Positions 16,343 to 24,900 are shown, counted from the first letter of the stretch. The stretch is 30,675 nt of DNA from Muribaculaceae bacterium (GCA_029056365.1 JAIDBM010000129.1:1-30675), one strand, 5' to 3'. A program made the numbers and translations. The notes: generated by a model from the letters alone, not told the origin.

Positions 16343-17026
16343 ATGCAGAGGATCAATCAGATAACTTTTGAAAATGTTCTTCCGGAAGTTTTCAGGTCGG
16401 TCAGCGGCGACTCTGCCGTACATCGCAGCGATGTATGGCGGAGTCGCTGCATGTTCCGGCGCCCCGGAAGATATATTGTGGAAGCGGCATCAGGAACCGG
16501 AAAATCGTCGATGTGCAGTTTTATCTATGGCAACCGCAGCGATTACGATGGCATAATCCGTTTCAACGACACAGACATACATGCCTACAGTATTGACGAC
16601 TGGTGTGAGCTGCGTCGCCGTCATCTTGCATTGTTGCCCCAGGAAATGCGCCTTTTTCCCGAGCTGACTGTAAGAGAGAATGTAATGCTGAAGAACCGCC
16701 TTACCGATTTTATGTCGGAGAAAGAGATAAAGGATATGCTCGATGAATTCGGCATACTCGGCAAGTATGATGTTCCGGCGGCAATGCTCTCAATCGGGCA
16801 GCAACAGCGTGTGGCCATCGTGCGGGCCATATGCCAGCCGTTCGATTTCCTTCTGCTCGACGAGCCGGTGAGCCATCTCGACCGCGATAACAATATCATT
16901 GCGGCCGCCATGGTTACAAGGGCTGCGTCTTCCCTGGATGCATCAATCATATCCACATCGGTAGGTAATCCGCTTATGCTTGATTCGCTTGCTCCACAGC
17001 ATAGCTTGACCATATTAAAACTCTGA
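16343..17026 (+). CDS. ABC transporter ATP-binding protein with degenerate motifs
   Basis: A 227-residue stand-alone ATPase subunit. Seen in order: a degenerate Walker A AASGTGKSS (about 48-56, first Gly replaced by Ala), Q-loop LALLPQEMRLFPELTVRENV, signature LSIGQQQR (Ile for the first Gly of LSGGQ), Walker B FDFLLLDEP with catalytic Glu, and D-loop SHLD. The switch histidine expected after Walker B is not evident; the equivalent stretch reads IISTSVG. It should pair with the FtsX-like permease that starts 2 nt later, as in the LolD/MacB/FtsE class. Walker Lys and catalytic Glu remain, so ATP binding is likely, but turnover may be slow or altered (inference). Confidence 0.88.
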   Translation: MQRINQITFENVLPEVFRSVSGDSAVHRSDVWRSRCMFRRPGRYIVEAASGTGKSSMCSFIYGNRSDYDGIIRFNDTDIHAYSIDDWCELRRRHLALLPQEMRLFPELTVRENVMLKNRLTDFMSEKEIKDMLDEFGILGKYDVPAAMLSIGQQQRVAIVRAICQPFDFLLLDEPVSHLDRDNNIIAAAMVTRAASSLDASIISTSVGNPLMLDSLAPQHSLTILKL

Positions 17027-17028
17027 CT

Positions 17029-18222
17029 ATGGTTTGGAACTTATTGAAAAAAAACATATCGGTATGGCAGATAGCCGGATATGCCATAGCGAATCTTACA
17101 GGTCTGGCCATAGTGCTTGCCGCCATATGTTTTTATTGTGATGTTCGGAGTGCTTTCGATGATAACGACTCGATTGTAGGGTCGGACTACCTTATAATAT
17201 CGCGTCCTGTGCCGCTTCTGTCGGTGATGAGTGCGGGCAGTCAGAAAGCCACGACATTCGGCGAGGATGAGATTGCCGAACTGCGCAGTCAGCCTTGGGC
17301 AGGCAAGGTGGGGGTATTTCAGTCGGCGGCCTTCGATGTCTGGGCTTATGTGGAGCTTGGCGGACGCCGAATGTCGACAGCTCTGTTTTTCGAAGCGATT
17401 CCTGATGAATTCTACGATATAACTCCCGAAAACTGGTCGTTCGATCCGTCGGATCCGATTGTGCCGATTGTGATTTCGAAAGACTATCTTACATTGTATA
17501 ACTTCGGATTCGCCGCATCGCGCGGATACCCTCAGCTAAGCGAGGACCTTATAAAGAAGGTTCCGGTTACGGTAGGCATCTCCGGCAACGGGCGCAGCAG
17601 CCGTTTCCCGGCACGGATTGTCGGTTTTTCATCGCGACTGAACACAATAGCGGTGCCGCAGGAATTTCTCGACTGGGCCAATGGTATATACGGCGAGGCC
17701 GACCGGATGTCGGAGTCGCCGTCGCGACTAATTGTCGAGGTGAACAAACCCGGCGATCCGGCCATAGAGGAATATTTCAATCTCCACGGCATAGAGGCCG
17801 GAGGCGACAAGGCAGGATCGTCGCGAGCCATATTCCTTACAACACTGATTACTACCATAGTGCTGGCGGTAGGCGTGATAATAACATTACTTGCGGTGTT
17901 CATACTCATGCTGAGTATTTATCTTCTGATACAGAAAAGCCGCGACAAGTTGCGCGACCTGATGCTTCTCGGCTATTCTCCGTCTCAGATATGCCGTTAT
18001 TATTTCCGTCTGGTAGGCTTTGTGAACCTGGGCATACTTCTGTTGGCCGCCGCCATTGCGGCAGCGGTATCTGGTGCCTGGCGTCCGGCCCTTGAGTCGC
18101 TGGGTTTGTCGGGCGGCACACTTTGGCCGTCGTTTATCGCGGGAGTTGTGCTAATGGCTTTGATAACAGTGTTTAACTTCATTACAATACGCCGTCTGGT
18201 AACGAAAGCGGCAAAAAACTGA
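17029..18222 (+). CDS. FtsX/MacB-like ABC permease
   Basis: A 397-residue membrane protein with FtsX/MacB/LolC-type topology: one N-terminal helix (about 14-36), a large extracytoplasmic domain (about 40-265), then three helices (about 268-300, 320-345 and 360-382). The segment after helix 2 (LLIQKSRDKLRDLMLLGYSPSQI) matches the coupling-helix region of FtsX-like permeases. Such proteins usually carry out mechanotransmission, lipoprotein transfer or efflux rather than simple import. It is translated with the ATPase (2-nt gap) and followed by murI after 6 nt. Substrate is unknown; the two lipoproteins upstream are natural partner candidates. Confidence 0.88.
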   Translation: MVWNLLKKNISVWQIAGYAIANLTGLAIVLAAICFYCDVRSAFDDNDSIVGSDYLIISRPVPLLSVMSAGSQKATTFGEDEIAELRSQPWAGKVGVFQSAAFDVWAYVELGGRRMSTALFFEAIPDEFYDITPENWSFDPSDPIVPIVISKDYLTLYNFGFAASRGYPQLSEDLIKKVPVTVGISGNGRSSRFPARIVGFSSRLNTIAVPQEFLDWANGIYGEADRMSESPSRLIVEVNKPGDPAIEEYFNLHGIEAGGDKAGSSRAIFLTTLITTIVLAVGVIITLLAVFILMLSIYLLIQKSRDKLRDLMLLGYSPSQICRYYFRLVGFVNLGILLLAAAIAAAVSGAWRPALESLGLSGGTLWPSFIAGVVLMALITVFNFITIRRLVTKAAKN

Positions 18223-18228
18223 TGTGCT

Positions 18229-19044
18229 ATGATCAATGGTCCGATAGGTGTTTTTGATTCAGGTTACGGAGGGCTGACAATATTGCGTGGAATCAGAAAA
18301 CTATTGCCGCAATACGATTATATATACCTTGGCGACAATGCCCGGGCCCCTTACGGAAACCGTTCGTTCGACATTGTGTACCGATTTACACTCGAGGCTG
18401 TGAAAGAGCTGTTCTCGCGTGGATGTCCGCTGGTGATTCTCGCCTGTAATACTGCATCGGCCAAGGCATTGCGAAGCATACAGCAGCGCGACCTTCCGCT
18501 TATGGATCCCGGCCGGCGGGTACTCGGGGTGATTCGTCCGACGGTGGAGGTGCTCGGCGAACTGAGCCCGGGAGGCCATATAGGAGTGTTCGGAACACCT
18601 GGAACCATAGCCTCCGGTTCATACGAAATGGAAATAGGCAAGCTTTATCCGCACTTTGTCACCACCGGTCAGGCTTGTCCGATGTGGGTGCCACTGGTGG
18701 AAAACCGTGAATCCGCAGGACCGGGAGCCGACTATTTTGTAAAGAAATATATCGGTTCGCTTATAGAAGCCGATCCGGAAATCGACACCGTAGTACTCGG
18801 ATGCACCCATTATCCGCTTCTCATCGACAAGATTCTGCAATATATGCCTTCCGGAATAAAGGTAGTGGAGCAGGGAGATATTGTGGCCCGCTCGCTTGTT
18901 GACTATCTGGGCCGACATCCTGAAATGGAAACGCGTCTGACCCGTGGCGGCGGTGTGCAATATCTCACAACCGAAAATCCCGAAAAATTCAATGATCTCG
19001 CCGCCCTGTTCATGAACAGCGAGGTCAGTGCCGTAAAGCTATGA
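18229..19044 (+). CDS. murI: Glutamate racemase
   Basis: Cofactor-independent racemase converting L- to D-glutamate for peptidoglycan precursor synthesis in the cytoplasm. The 271-residue protein shows the N-terminal GVFDSGYGGLTILR motif, LGDNARAPYGNRS, LACNTASAKALR with catalytic Cys73, and VLGCTHYPLL with the second catalytic Cys192. It begins 6 nt after the FtsX-like permease, so it is probably on the same transcript, which may link the transporter to cell-wall growth (inference). The last codons and stop lie in a 10-bp stem-loop (19025-19053). Identification is secure. Confidence 0.96.
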   Translation: MINGPIGVFDSGYGGLTILRGIRKLLPQYDYIYLGDNARAPYGNRSFDIVYRFTLEAVKELFSRGCPLVILACNTASAKALRSIQQRDLPLMDPGRRVLGVIRPTVEVLGELSPGGHIGVFGTPGTIASGSYEMEIGKLYPHFVTTGQACPMWVPLVENRESAGPGADYFVKKYIGSLIEADPEIDTVVLGCTHYPLLIDKILQYMPSGIKVVEQGDIVARSLVDYLGRHPEMETRLTRGGGVQYLTTENPEKFNDLAALFMNSEVSAVKL

Positions 19045-19053
19045 CGGCACTGA
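19025..19053 (+). other. Stem-loop over the murI stop codon
   Basis: TCAGTGCCGT (19025-19034) and ACGGCACTGA (19044-19053) form a perfect 10-bp stem around a 9-nt loop; the TGA stop of murI ends at the first base of the right arm. There is no T-tract. A second, weaker hairpin follows directly (ATGGAG 19053-19058 with CTCCAT 19073-19078). Confidence 0.7.
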
Positions 19054-19079
19054 TGGAGCGCGTTAAGCGACACTCCATA

Positions 19080-19129
19080 TATCCGGCAAAAGCGCGACGC
19101 CTGGACTGGTGTCGCGCTTTTGCCGGATA
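19080..19129 (+). terminator. Long perfect stem-loop downstream of murI
   Basis: Arms 19080-19098 and 19111-19129 are perfectly complementary over 19 bp, with a 12-nt loop; the arms contain CCGGCAAAAGCGCGAC and its complement. No run of T follows, so it is not a textbook intrinsic terminator. It may stabilise the murI mRNA 3' end, stop transcription with help of a factor, or be a mobile palindromic element. The exact symmetry is certain; the terminator call is provisional. Confidence 0.55.
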
Positions 19130-19266
19130 ATCGCCTGTAATGGCCTGCGGTAATTTCACCCGCAACACAGAAGATTTCAATCTCAGACCATTGTGGCAAT
19201 CAATCGTGTATCTGTAAGTGTAACGTCAAATTTAAACAGCCGGTTCATATTTTGAAAAAATATGCG

Positions 19267-19274
19267 TAACTTTG
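19267..19274 (+). promoter_or_regulatory. Candidate -7 box for panB
   Basis: TAACTTTG fits TAnnTTTG exactly and lies 24 nt before ATG 19299. No good TTTG is found 19-21 nt upstream (TTTG at 19251-19254 is too near), so the -33 part is weak or different. Confidence 0.5.
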
Positions 19275-19298
19275 CAGGCTCATAAAAACATATCGATT

Positions 19299-20120
19299 AT
19301 GTCAACAAACACAGTAGATAAAGCTCGCAAGGTAACTACCATGCGGTTGATCGAAATGAAACAGCGTGGCGAGAAGATAGCCATGCTCACTGCCTATGAC
19401 TATTCAATGGCCCGACTCGTCGACGATGCAGGAATGGATGTGATACTCGTAGGCGACTCGGCCGCCAATGTAATGCTCGGAAGCGATACCACTCTTCCGA
19501 TAACACTCGACCAGATGATTTATCATGCCCGATGTGTCACAAACGGCACATCCCGCGCTCTGGTGGTGTGCGACATGCCATTCGGAACCTATCAGGGCAA
19601 TTCCAAGGAGGCGCTTGCATCGGCCATACGCATCATGAAGGAAAGTGGTGCCGAGGCGGTTAAACTCGAAGGCGGCAGCGATGTGCGTGAAAGCATCGAG
19701 CGTATAATCTCGGCCGGTATACCCGTTATGGGTCATCTGGGGCTTACTCCGCAGTCAATAAACAAATTCGGAACATACGCCGTAAGAGCCAAGGGAGAGG
19801 CCGAGGCTCAGAAACTCATCGACGATGCCCGTATGCTTGAGGAATTAGGCTGCTTCGCCATAGTTCTTGAAAAGATTCCGGCTGCGCTGGCCGAGAAGGT
19901 TTCAAAGGAAATCAATATCCCCACTATCGGAATCGGAGCCGGAAGCGGTTGCGACGGACAGGTGCTTGTGCTTCAGGACATGCTGGGCATAAACAAGGGA
20001 TTCTCTCCGAAGTTCCTCCGCCGGTATGCCGATCTCGGCACTGTGATAAACAATGCCATCGGCAATTATATCGATGATGTGAAAAACGGCGATTTCCCCA
20101 ACCAGAACGAACAGTATTGA
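19299..20120 (+). CDS. panB: 3-methyl-2-oxobutanoate hydroxymethyltransferase
   Basis: Transfers a hydroxymethyl group from methylene-tetrahydrofolate to ketoisovalerate, giving ketopantoate, the first committed step to pantothenate and CoA; cytoplasmic, Mg-dependent. The 273-residue length is typical. Motifs: AYDYSMARLVDDAGMD, LVGDSAANVMLG with a metal-binding Asp, VKLEGG, MGHLGLTPQS and AIVLEKIP, then PTIGIGAGSGCDGQVLV. ATG 19299 is preferred to TTG 19272, which overlaps the -7 box. It has its own promoter-like box and intrinsic terminator, so it looks monocistronic; no other pantothenate gene is in the window. Confidence 0.96.
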   Translation: MSTNTVDKARKVTTMRLIEMKQRGEKIAMLTAYDYSMARLVDDAGMDVILVGDSAANVMLGSDTTLPITLDQMIYHARCVTNGTSRALVVCDMPFGTYQGNSKEALASAIRIMKESGAEAVKLEGGSDVRESIERIISAGIPVMGHLGLTPQSINKFGTYAVRAKGEAEAQKLIDDARMLEELGCFAIVLEKIPAALAEKVSKEINIPTIGIGAGSGCDGQVLVLQDMLGINKGFSPKFLRRYADLGTVINNAIGNYIDDVKNGDFPNQNEQY

Positions 20121-20144
20121 CAACACACATAAGCGGAAATTATC

Positions 20145-20180
20145 TATGCGCCTCTATATTACAGAGGCGCATATTTTTTT
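20145..20180 (+). terminator. Intrinsic terminator of panB
   Basis: Arms TATGCGCCTCT (20145-20155) and AGAGGCGCATA (20163-20173) pair perfectly around a 7-nt loop, followed immediately by seven T (20174-20180). It lies 25 nt after the panB stop. Confidence 0.92.
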
Positions 20181-20209
20181 GCATAATTTTTTTGTGCAAA
20201 AAAATATGC
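20181..20209 (+). other. Near-perfect palindrome between panB and the TonB receptor
   Basis: GCATAATTTTTTTG (20181-20194) and CAAAAAAATATGC (20197-20209) are complementary apart from one extra A, with only two bases between. It directly precedes TAGATTTG at 20211-20218, a -7-like box. It could be a second terminator hairpin or an operator for a dimeric regulator. Confidence 0.5.
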
Positions 20210-20210
20210 T

Positions 20211-20248
20211 TAGATTTGTGAAAAATACAAAAATTTTTGCTACTTTTG
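20211..20248 (+). promoter_or_regulatory. Candidate tandem promoter boxes for the TonB receptor locus
   Basis: Two exact TAnnTTTG boxes are present: TAGATTTG at 20211-20218 and TACTTTTG at 20241-20248. The TTTG of the first (20215-20218) lies 22 nt upstream of the second, so it could serve as its -33 element. The downstream box would start transcription near 20255 and leave a leader of about 95 nt. Confidence 0.5.
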
Positions 20249-20261
20249 AATTCTTGAATCT

Positions 20262-20291
20262 ATTGCTGCGGGGCCAAGACCCCGCAGCAAT
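20262..20291 (+). promoter_or_regulatory. Leader hairpin upstream of the TonB receptor gene
   Basis: ATTGCTGCGGGG (20262-20273) and CCCCGCAGCAAT (20280-20291) form a perfect 12-bp GC-rich stem with a 6-nt loop. No T-tract follows. If transcription starts near 20255 this is the 5' end of the mRNA and could protect it from decay or hold a regulatory site. Confidence 0.65.
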
Positions 20292-20350
20292 GTTCAGCGA
20301 CCGTTTCAAATATAATTAATCCAACTAAATATCAACCACTTATAACTTCT

Positions 20351-23098
20351 ATGAGACTAAAACTGTTTCTGCTATTGCTTTTGTCGGCAGCTATGTCGAT
20401 GACAGCGCAGACCGCTACCGTTACAGGTATGGTGGTCAACAGCAACTCGGGAAGCCCGGTCAGCGGCGCTACTGTCAGCATCCGCGAAAAGGCTGCCGAC
20501 AGCGGTCTTGGCGGCGATTTCCGCATGAGCGGTATTACTCCAGGCACCCAATATGTGACCGTGACCTGTGAGGGCTATGCCGCCGCCGGATTCGATGTCA
20601 ATCTGTATCCGGGAGAGAATTCACTTGGCGCCATACGCCTCGAGCCTGCTGATTTCAACAACGAATTCTATGCCGACCAGGAGGATCTGATTTTCGATGA
20701 CGCCCTTTTCGAGGATGAGGAAGGCTCCACACAGAGTGTTTCGGCCCTCAATGGCGCGAGCGATGATGTTTTCTATAACAACGCATCGTACAACTTCAGC
20801 CCGATGTATTACCGTTTCCGCGGCATGGACAACGCTTATCAGACAGTGTATATCAACGGTGTGGCCATGAACGACCTGGTACGCGGACGATTCAATTTCT
20901 CATCGCTGATGGGTATGACATCGCGTGCTTTCCGCAACAAGACCACAGCGGTCGGACTCGACGCGGCCACATACGGCTTCGGCGACATAGGCGGTTCGGT
21001 AAACTACAACACTATTACCGACACATATGCACCCGGTTTCAACGGCTCGGTGGCTTACACCAACTCAAACTACATGCTCCGTGCCATGGTGCAATATGCA
21101 TCGGGTATGAACAAACATGGCTGGGCATTCACTCTCAGTGCTATCGGCCGTTATGCCAAGGAGGGTGTAGTAGAAGGCACATTCTATAATTCGGGTGGTT
21201 TGTTCCTGTCGCTCGAAAAGCTTATTAACAAGAACAACTCGCTTACACTCACCGCTTTCGGCGGTCCGACACAGCGTGCCACAGGCGGCGCCACTCTTCA
21301 GGAGGCATACGACCTGGCCGGCTCGAACCTCTACAACCCCTTCTGGGGATACCAGGACGGAAAAAAACGTTCAAGCCGCATAACCGAGACTTACGACCCC
21401 ACAGTGATGCTCAACTGGCTTTTCAAGAAAGACCGCATACAGGTGAACACCGCCGTGGCATCGCGCTGGGTACACTACAACCGTTCGGCTCTGCAGTACT
21501 ACAAGGCCAACGACCCGAACCCTACATACTACCGCTATCTGCCCTCGTACTATGAGGACGACCAGGAACTCTTCGACCTCTATACCGACCTGTGGCGCAA
21601 CGATGTGAACACCCGCCAGATCGACTGGGACGAGCTGTACCGCATAAACGCCCTGAACAATGTGCAGAACGAAACCTTGCCCGAAAGCGCACGAAAAGGT
21701 TCTTCGTACATTCTTGAAAACCGCACCAACAACCAGTTCAACTTCATGATCAACTCATACCTGAACTACCGCATGAACGACTTCATGACTCTTCAGGGCG
21801 GCGTGTCGTTGAACTACACCAAGAGCATGAACTACAAGACCGTGCGCGATCTTCTCGGCGGCGAGTTCTGGCTCGATATCGACCCCTTCTCGGACCGCGA
21901 CATCACAATCGCGCCCGACAACCTGCAGAACGACCTCGACAATCCCAACCGCAGAGTTGTGAAAGGCGATAAGTTCGGATACAACTACAACATCTACGCA
22001 CTCAAGGCCGAGGCCTGGCTGCAGAACCTTATAGTATTGCCGCACTGGAATTTCAACTACGGCATCAAGGCAAGCTATACCCAGTTCCAGCGCGAAGGCC
22101 GCATGCGTAACGGACGTGCTCCGGACAATTCGCTCGGCTACGGCGACATGCTCATTTTCGACGATGCATCGGTGAAAGTTGGAGCAACATGGAAAATAAA
22201 CGGACGCAACTACATCAGCGCCCATGCCGACTACGGAACACGTGCCCCGCTGCCCGACTATGTGTACATCTCACCGCGTGTGAAGAACACCACCATAGCG
22301 AATCCGGAGAGCGAGCGCGACCTCTCGTTCGACCTCGGCTATTCATGGAACTACCGCAACTTCCGCGGTTCTGTAACCGGATACTATACAGCAGTCAACA
22401 ACGCCATCGAGCGCACCGGCTTCTACGACGAGATATTCAACACCTACACCAACTACACCCTCGCAGGCGTGAAGCGTGTGTACAAAGGCATAGAAGTGGG
22501 CATGGAATTCAAGGCAAGTCCGTCGGTTACTCTTACCGCCATCGGATCGTTTGCCCGCGCACAGTACAAGAACAATCCCCAGGGAACTCGTTCGTTCGAG
22601 AACGGACTTTATCCCGATACCACCCAGACCGTTTATCTCAAGAACTACTTCCTCGGCTCAACCCCCAACACAAACATGAACATCGGTATCGACTGGGCCG
22701 CTCCATACCAGTGGTTCTTCGGCATCAACGGCACATGGCAGGGAAATGCCTATGTGAATCTGGCTCCGGCCTATCACGAGGCGCTGCCCACTCTCTGGCA
22801 GCAGTATGGCACCGAGCAGGCTCTTCAGGCTAAAATCGAGGAACTTTCGCAGCAGGACAAGCTCAAGGATGCCTTCACTGTAAATGTATCAATAGGCAAG
22901 CTTATATACATCAACCGGAAGGTATCGTTGAATTTCAACCTGAACATAAACAACATCCTCAACAACAAGAACATCGTTACCTACGCATACCAGCAGGGAC
23001 GTATCGATACCAAGAACTGGGACCGCAACGCATTCCCCAACCGCTATCAGTATGCCCAGGGAATACGAATATTCCTAAACGCTGGTGTGCGGTTCTGA
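20351..23098 (+). CDS. TonB-dependent outer-membrane receptor with N-terminal carboxypeptidase-regulatory-like domain
   Basis: A 915-residue protein with a cleavable signal peptide (MRLKLFLLLLLSAAMSMTAQ). It continues with a beta-sandwich CarboxypepD_reg-like domain (about 21-100; TVTGMVVNSNSGSPVSGATV) and a plug domain (about 130-230) with YRFRGMDNAYQTVYINGV and YGFGDIGGSVNYN. The barrel is long and aromatic and ends in IRIFLNAGVRF, the terminal Phe expected for outer-membrane insertion. It should import a ligand using TonB energy. Unlike a classical PUL, no SusD gene follows; instead two DUF5689 lipoproteins do (25-nt and 7-nt gaps), which makes carbohydrate a guess. Codon use is visibly richer in C-ending codons than in upstream genes, as in highly expressed genes. 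Confidence 0.93.
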   Translation: MRLKLFLLLLLSAAMSMTAQTATVTGMVVNSNSGSPVSGATVSIREKAADSGLGGDFRMSGITPGTQYVTVTCEGYAAAGFDVNLYPGENSLGAIRLEPADFNNEFYADQEDLIFDDALFEDEEGSTQSVSALNGASDDVFYNNASYNFSPMYYRFRGMDNAYQTVYINGVAMNDLVRGRFNFSSLMGMTSRAFRNKTTAVGLDAATYGFGDIGGSVNYNTITDTYAPGFNGSVAYTNSNYMLRAMVQYASGMNKHGWAFTLSAIGRYAKEGVVEGTFYNSGGLFLSLEKLINKNNSLTLTAFGGPTQRATGGATLQEAYDLAGSNLYNPFWGYQDGKKRSSRITETYDPTVMLNWLFKKDRIQVNTAVASRWVHYNRSALQYYKANDPNPTYYRYLPSYYEDDQELFDLYTDLWRNDVNTRQIDWDELYRINALNNVQNETLPESARKGSSYILENRTNNQFNFMINSYLNYRMNDFMTLQGGVSLNYTKSMNYKTVRDLLGGEFWLDIDPFSDRDITIAPDNLQNDLDNPNRRVVKGDKFGYNYNIYALKAEAWLQNLIVLPHWNFNYGIKASYTQFQREGRMRNGRAPDNSLGYGDMLIFDDASVKVGATWKINGRNYISAHADYGTRAPLPDYVYISPRVKNTTIANPESERDLSFDLGYSWNYRNFRGSVTGYYTAVNNAIERTGFYDEIFNTYTNYTLAGVKRVYKGIEVGMEFKASPSVTLTAIGSFARAQYKNNPQGTRSFENGLYPDTTQTVYLKNYFLGSTPNTNMNIGIDWAAPYQWFFGINGTWQGNAYVNLAPAYHEALPTLWQQYGTEQALQAKIEELSQQDKLKDAFTVNVSIGKLIYINRKVSLNFNLNINNILNNKNIVTYAYQQGRIDTKNWDRNAFPNRYQYAQGIRIFLNAGVRF

Positions 23099-23123
23099 TC
23101 CGACACCGTCAATTTTACAGACA

Positions 23124-24893
23124 ATGAAAAAATCACTGTTATACATAGCTGCCGCAATTACGGGCGCTGTTGCCCTGGCTTCATGCGGCGACGACTTTGT
23201 AACACCTCCGATGGTGGTTCCGACAGCCACAATCGAAGCCAATACGTCGATTCTTGACCTCAAGACCGAGTATTGGGCCACCGACCGCAACTATGTCCGC
23301 ACTATCGGTCTGACCGCAGACGGCGAACATACTGTAATCAAGGGCCGTGTTGTTTCAAGCGATGAAACGGGCAATATCTACAAGTCCGTGATCATATACG
23401 ATGGTTCGGCCGCTCTCAACCTCGCCATAAATGCCTACGACCTGTATCAGACCTACCAGTTCGGTCAGGAAGTGGTAATCGATGTCACCGACCTCAAAAT
23501 CGGCGGCTATAACGGACTCATGCAGCTTGGCGGCGAAGGCACATACAACAATGCCCCGTCGATGACTTTTGTCGACAGCGAGCTTTTTGCCGAGCATGCC
23601 CAGGTGAACGGGTTGGCAAATCCACTTCTGGTCGACACTATCCCGGCTCAGATTCCCGAGGTGATGACAGCCAAGACTTCCACCGAAGGCCTGATTCTGT
23701 GGCAGAGCCGTCTGGTACGTTTCGAGAATGTACGCTGGGATGCCCCCGGAAAACCTTATGCCGACGGCTCATCGTCGACCAACCGTTATATCATCGACCA
23801 GTCGGGCAACCAGCTGCTTGTGCGCAACAGCGCGTATGCCTCGTTTAAAAACGAGCTTTTACCGCAGGGCTACGGCAATGTTACCGGCATACTGAGCTAT
23901 TACGGCTCCGACTGGCAGCTGATGCTGATTGATGCCGACGGATGCCAGGGCTTCGAGGAATCGGACGAACCCGACCAGCCGGTGAATCCCGGCGATCAGG
24001 GCGATGGCACGGAAGCAAGTCCGCTGTCGGTGGAACAGGTAATAGCCATGAATCCGACCGATACCCAGAATGCTGTGGCTTCGGCTGTATGGGTGAAAGG
24101 CTTTATAGTAGGCTCGATGCCCACCGGCGGTGCATCGACCACACTTTCAGGAACCTCTTTCGGCCTTGAGGATGCCGCCACCACCAACATGGTGATAGCC
24201 TCGTCGGCCGATGTGAAAGATGCCTCGCAGTGCATAGGCATACAGCTTCCGGTGTCGATGCGCGATGCCCTCGCTCTGGCCAACAAGCCCGAGAATCTCG
24301 GCAAGGAAGTGATGCTCAAGGGCGATGTGATGAAATACTGCGGCGGACCCGGACTGAAGAACCTTACCGACTACCGGCTCGACGGCAAGGGCCCCGATGT
24401 GCCCGATACCGGCGATGCCATATTCAGCGAGACTTTCGCCAATGAATCGCTCGGCGGTTTCACCATTGAGAACATCGACCTCCCCGCCGGTCTCGATGCC
24501 GTGTGGAAAGGTTCCAAGAGCTACGGCGCCGTGGCTACTGCATTTATAAGCGCCACCAAGGTAGACATGGCATCGGACAGCCGTCTGGTGTCGCCTGTGA
24601 TCGACCTCGGTTCCGCTTCCGCGCCGACACTCGCGTTCGAACACGCCGTGAACTTCTTCACCGACATTGCCACAGCCCGTCAGCAGGCTGTTGTAGAGGC
24701 CCGTGTGGAAGGCGGGGAATGGGAAACACTCGAAGGTGTGGCTTACCCCAACGAACTGGGCTGGAGCTTTGTGCCCTCGGGCAATATCAGCCTGCAGAAG
24801 TACAGCGGTAAGAAAATTCAGATTGCATTCCACTATGTCAGCACTGCTGCAAAGGCAGGAACCTGGGAAGTCAAGAACGTCATCATCAAATAA
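23124..24893 (+). CDS. DUF5689/DUF6359-like multidomain lipoprotein, probably surface-exposed
   Basis: The 589-residue product begins with a lipoprotein signal (MKKSLLYIAAA...VALASC, Cys21) followed by GDDFV, an acidic start like Bacteroidetes surface-export signals. Residues about 35-290 match DUF5689 in pattern: HTVIKGRVVSSDETGNIYKS, FGQEVVIDVTDLKIGGYNG and later a YGNVTGILSYYGSDWQLML stretch, suggesting OB-fold-like beta structure. Residues about 292-424 form a DUF6359-like module (VWVKGFIVGSMPTGG, LGKEVMLKGDVMKYCGG). The rest (about 430-589) looks like a choice-of-anchor/jelly-roll domain (SRLVSPVIDLG, WEVKNVIIK). No catalytic motif seen. ATG 23124 is used; the earlier in-frame codon at 23085 lies within the receptor gene. 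Likely partner of the receptor upstream; ligand unknown. Confidence 0.82.
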   Translation: MKKSLLYIAAAITGAVALASCGDDFVTPPMVVPTATIEANTSILDLKTEYWATDRNYVRTIGLTADGEHTVIKGRVVSSDETGNIYKSVIIYDGSAALNLAINAYDLYQTYQFGQEVVIDVTDLKIGGYNGLMQLGGEGTYNNAPSMTFVDSELFAEHAQVNGLANPLLVDTIPAQIPEVMTAKTSTEGLILWQSRLVRFENVRWDAPGKPYADGSSSTNRYIIDQSGNQLLVRNSAYASFKNELLPQGYGNVTGILSYYGSDWQLMLIDADGCQGFEESDEPDQPVNPGDQGDGTEASPLSVEQVIAMNPTDTQNAVASAVWVKGFIVGSMPTGGASTTLSGTSFGLEDAATTNMVIASSADVKDASQCIGIQLPVSMRDALALANKPENLGKEVMLKGDVMKYCGGPGLKNLTDYRLDGKGPDVPDTGDAIFSETFANESLGGFTIENIDLPAGLDAVWKGSKSYGAVATAFISATKVDMASDSRLVSPVIDLGSASAPTLAFEHAVNFFTDIATARQQAVVEARVEGGEWETLEGVAYPNELGWSFVPSGNISLQKYSGKKIQIAFHYVSTAAKAGTWEVKNVIIK

Positions 24894-24900
24894 TTGAAAA

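Noticed and set aside
22189..22833. 214-aa frame on the + strand inside the TonB receptor gene
   Set aside because: Out-of-frame shadow, very rich in Arg, His and Gln, inside a well supported barrel-coding region.
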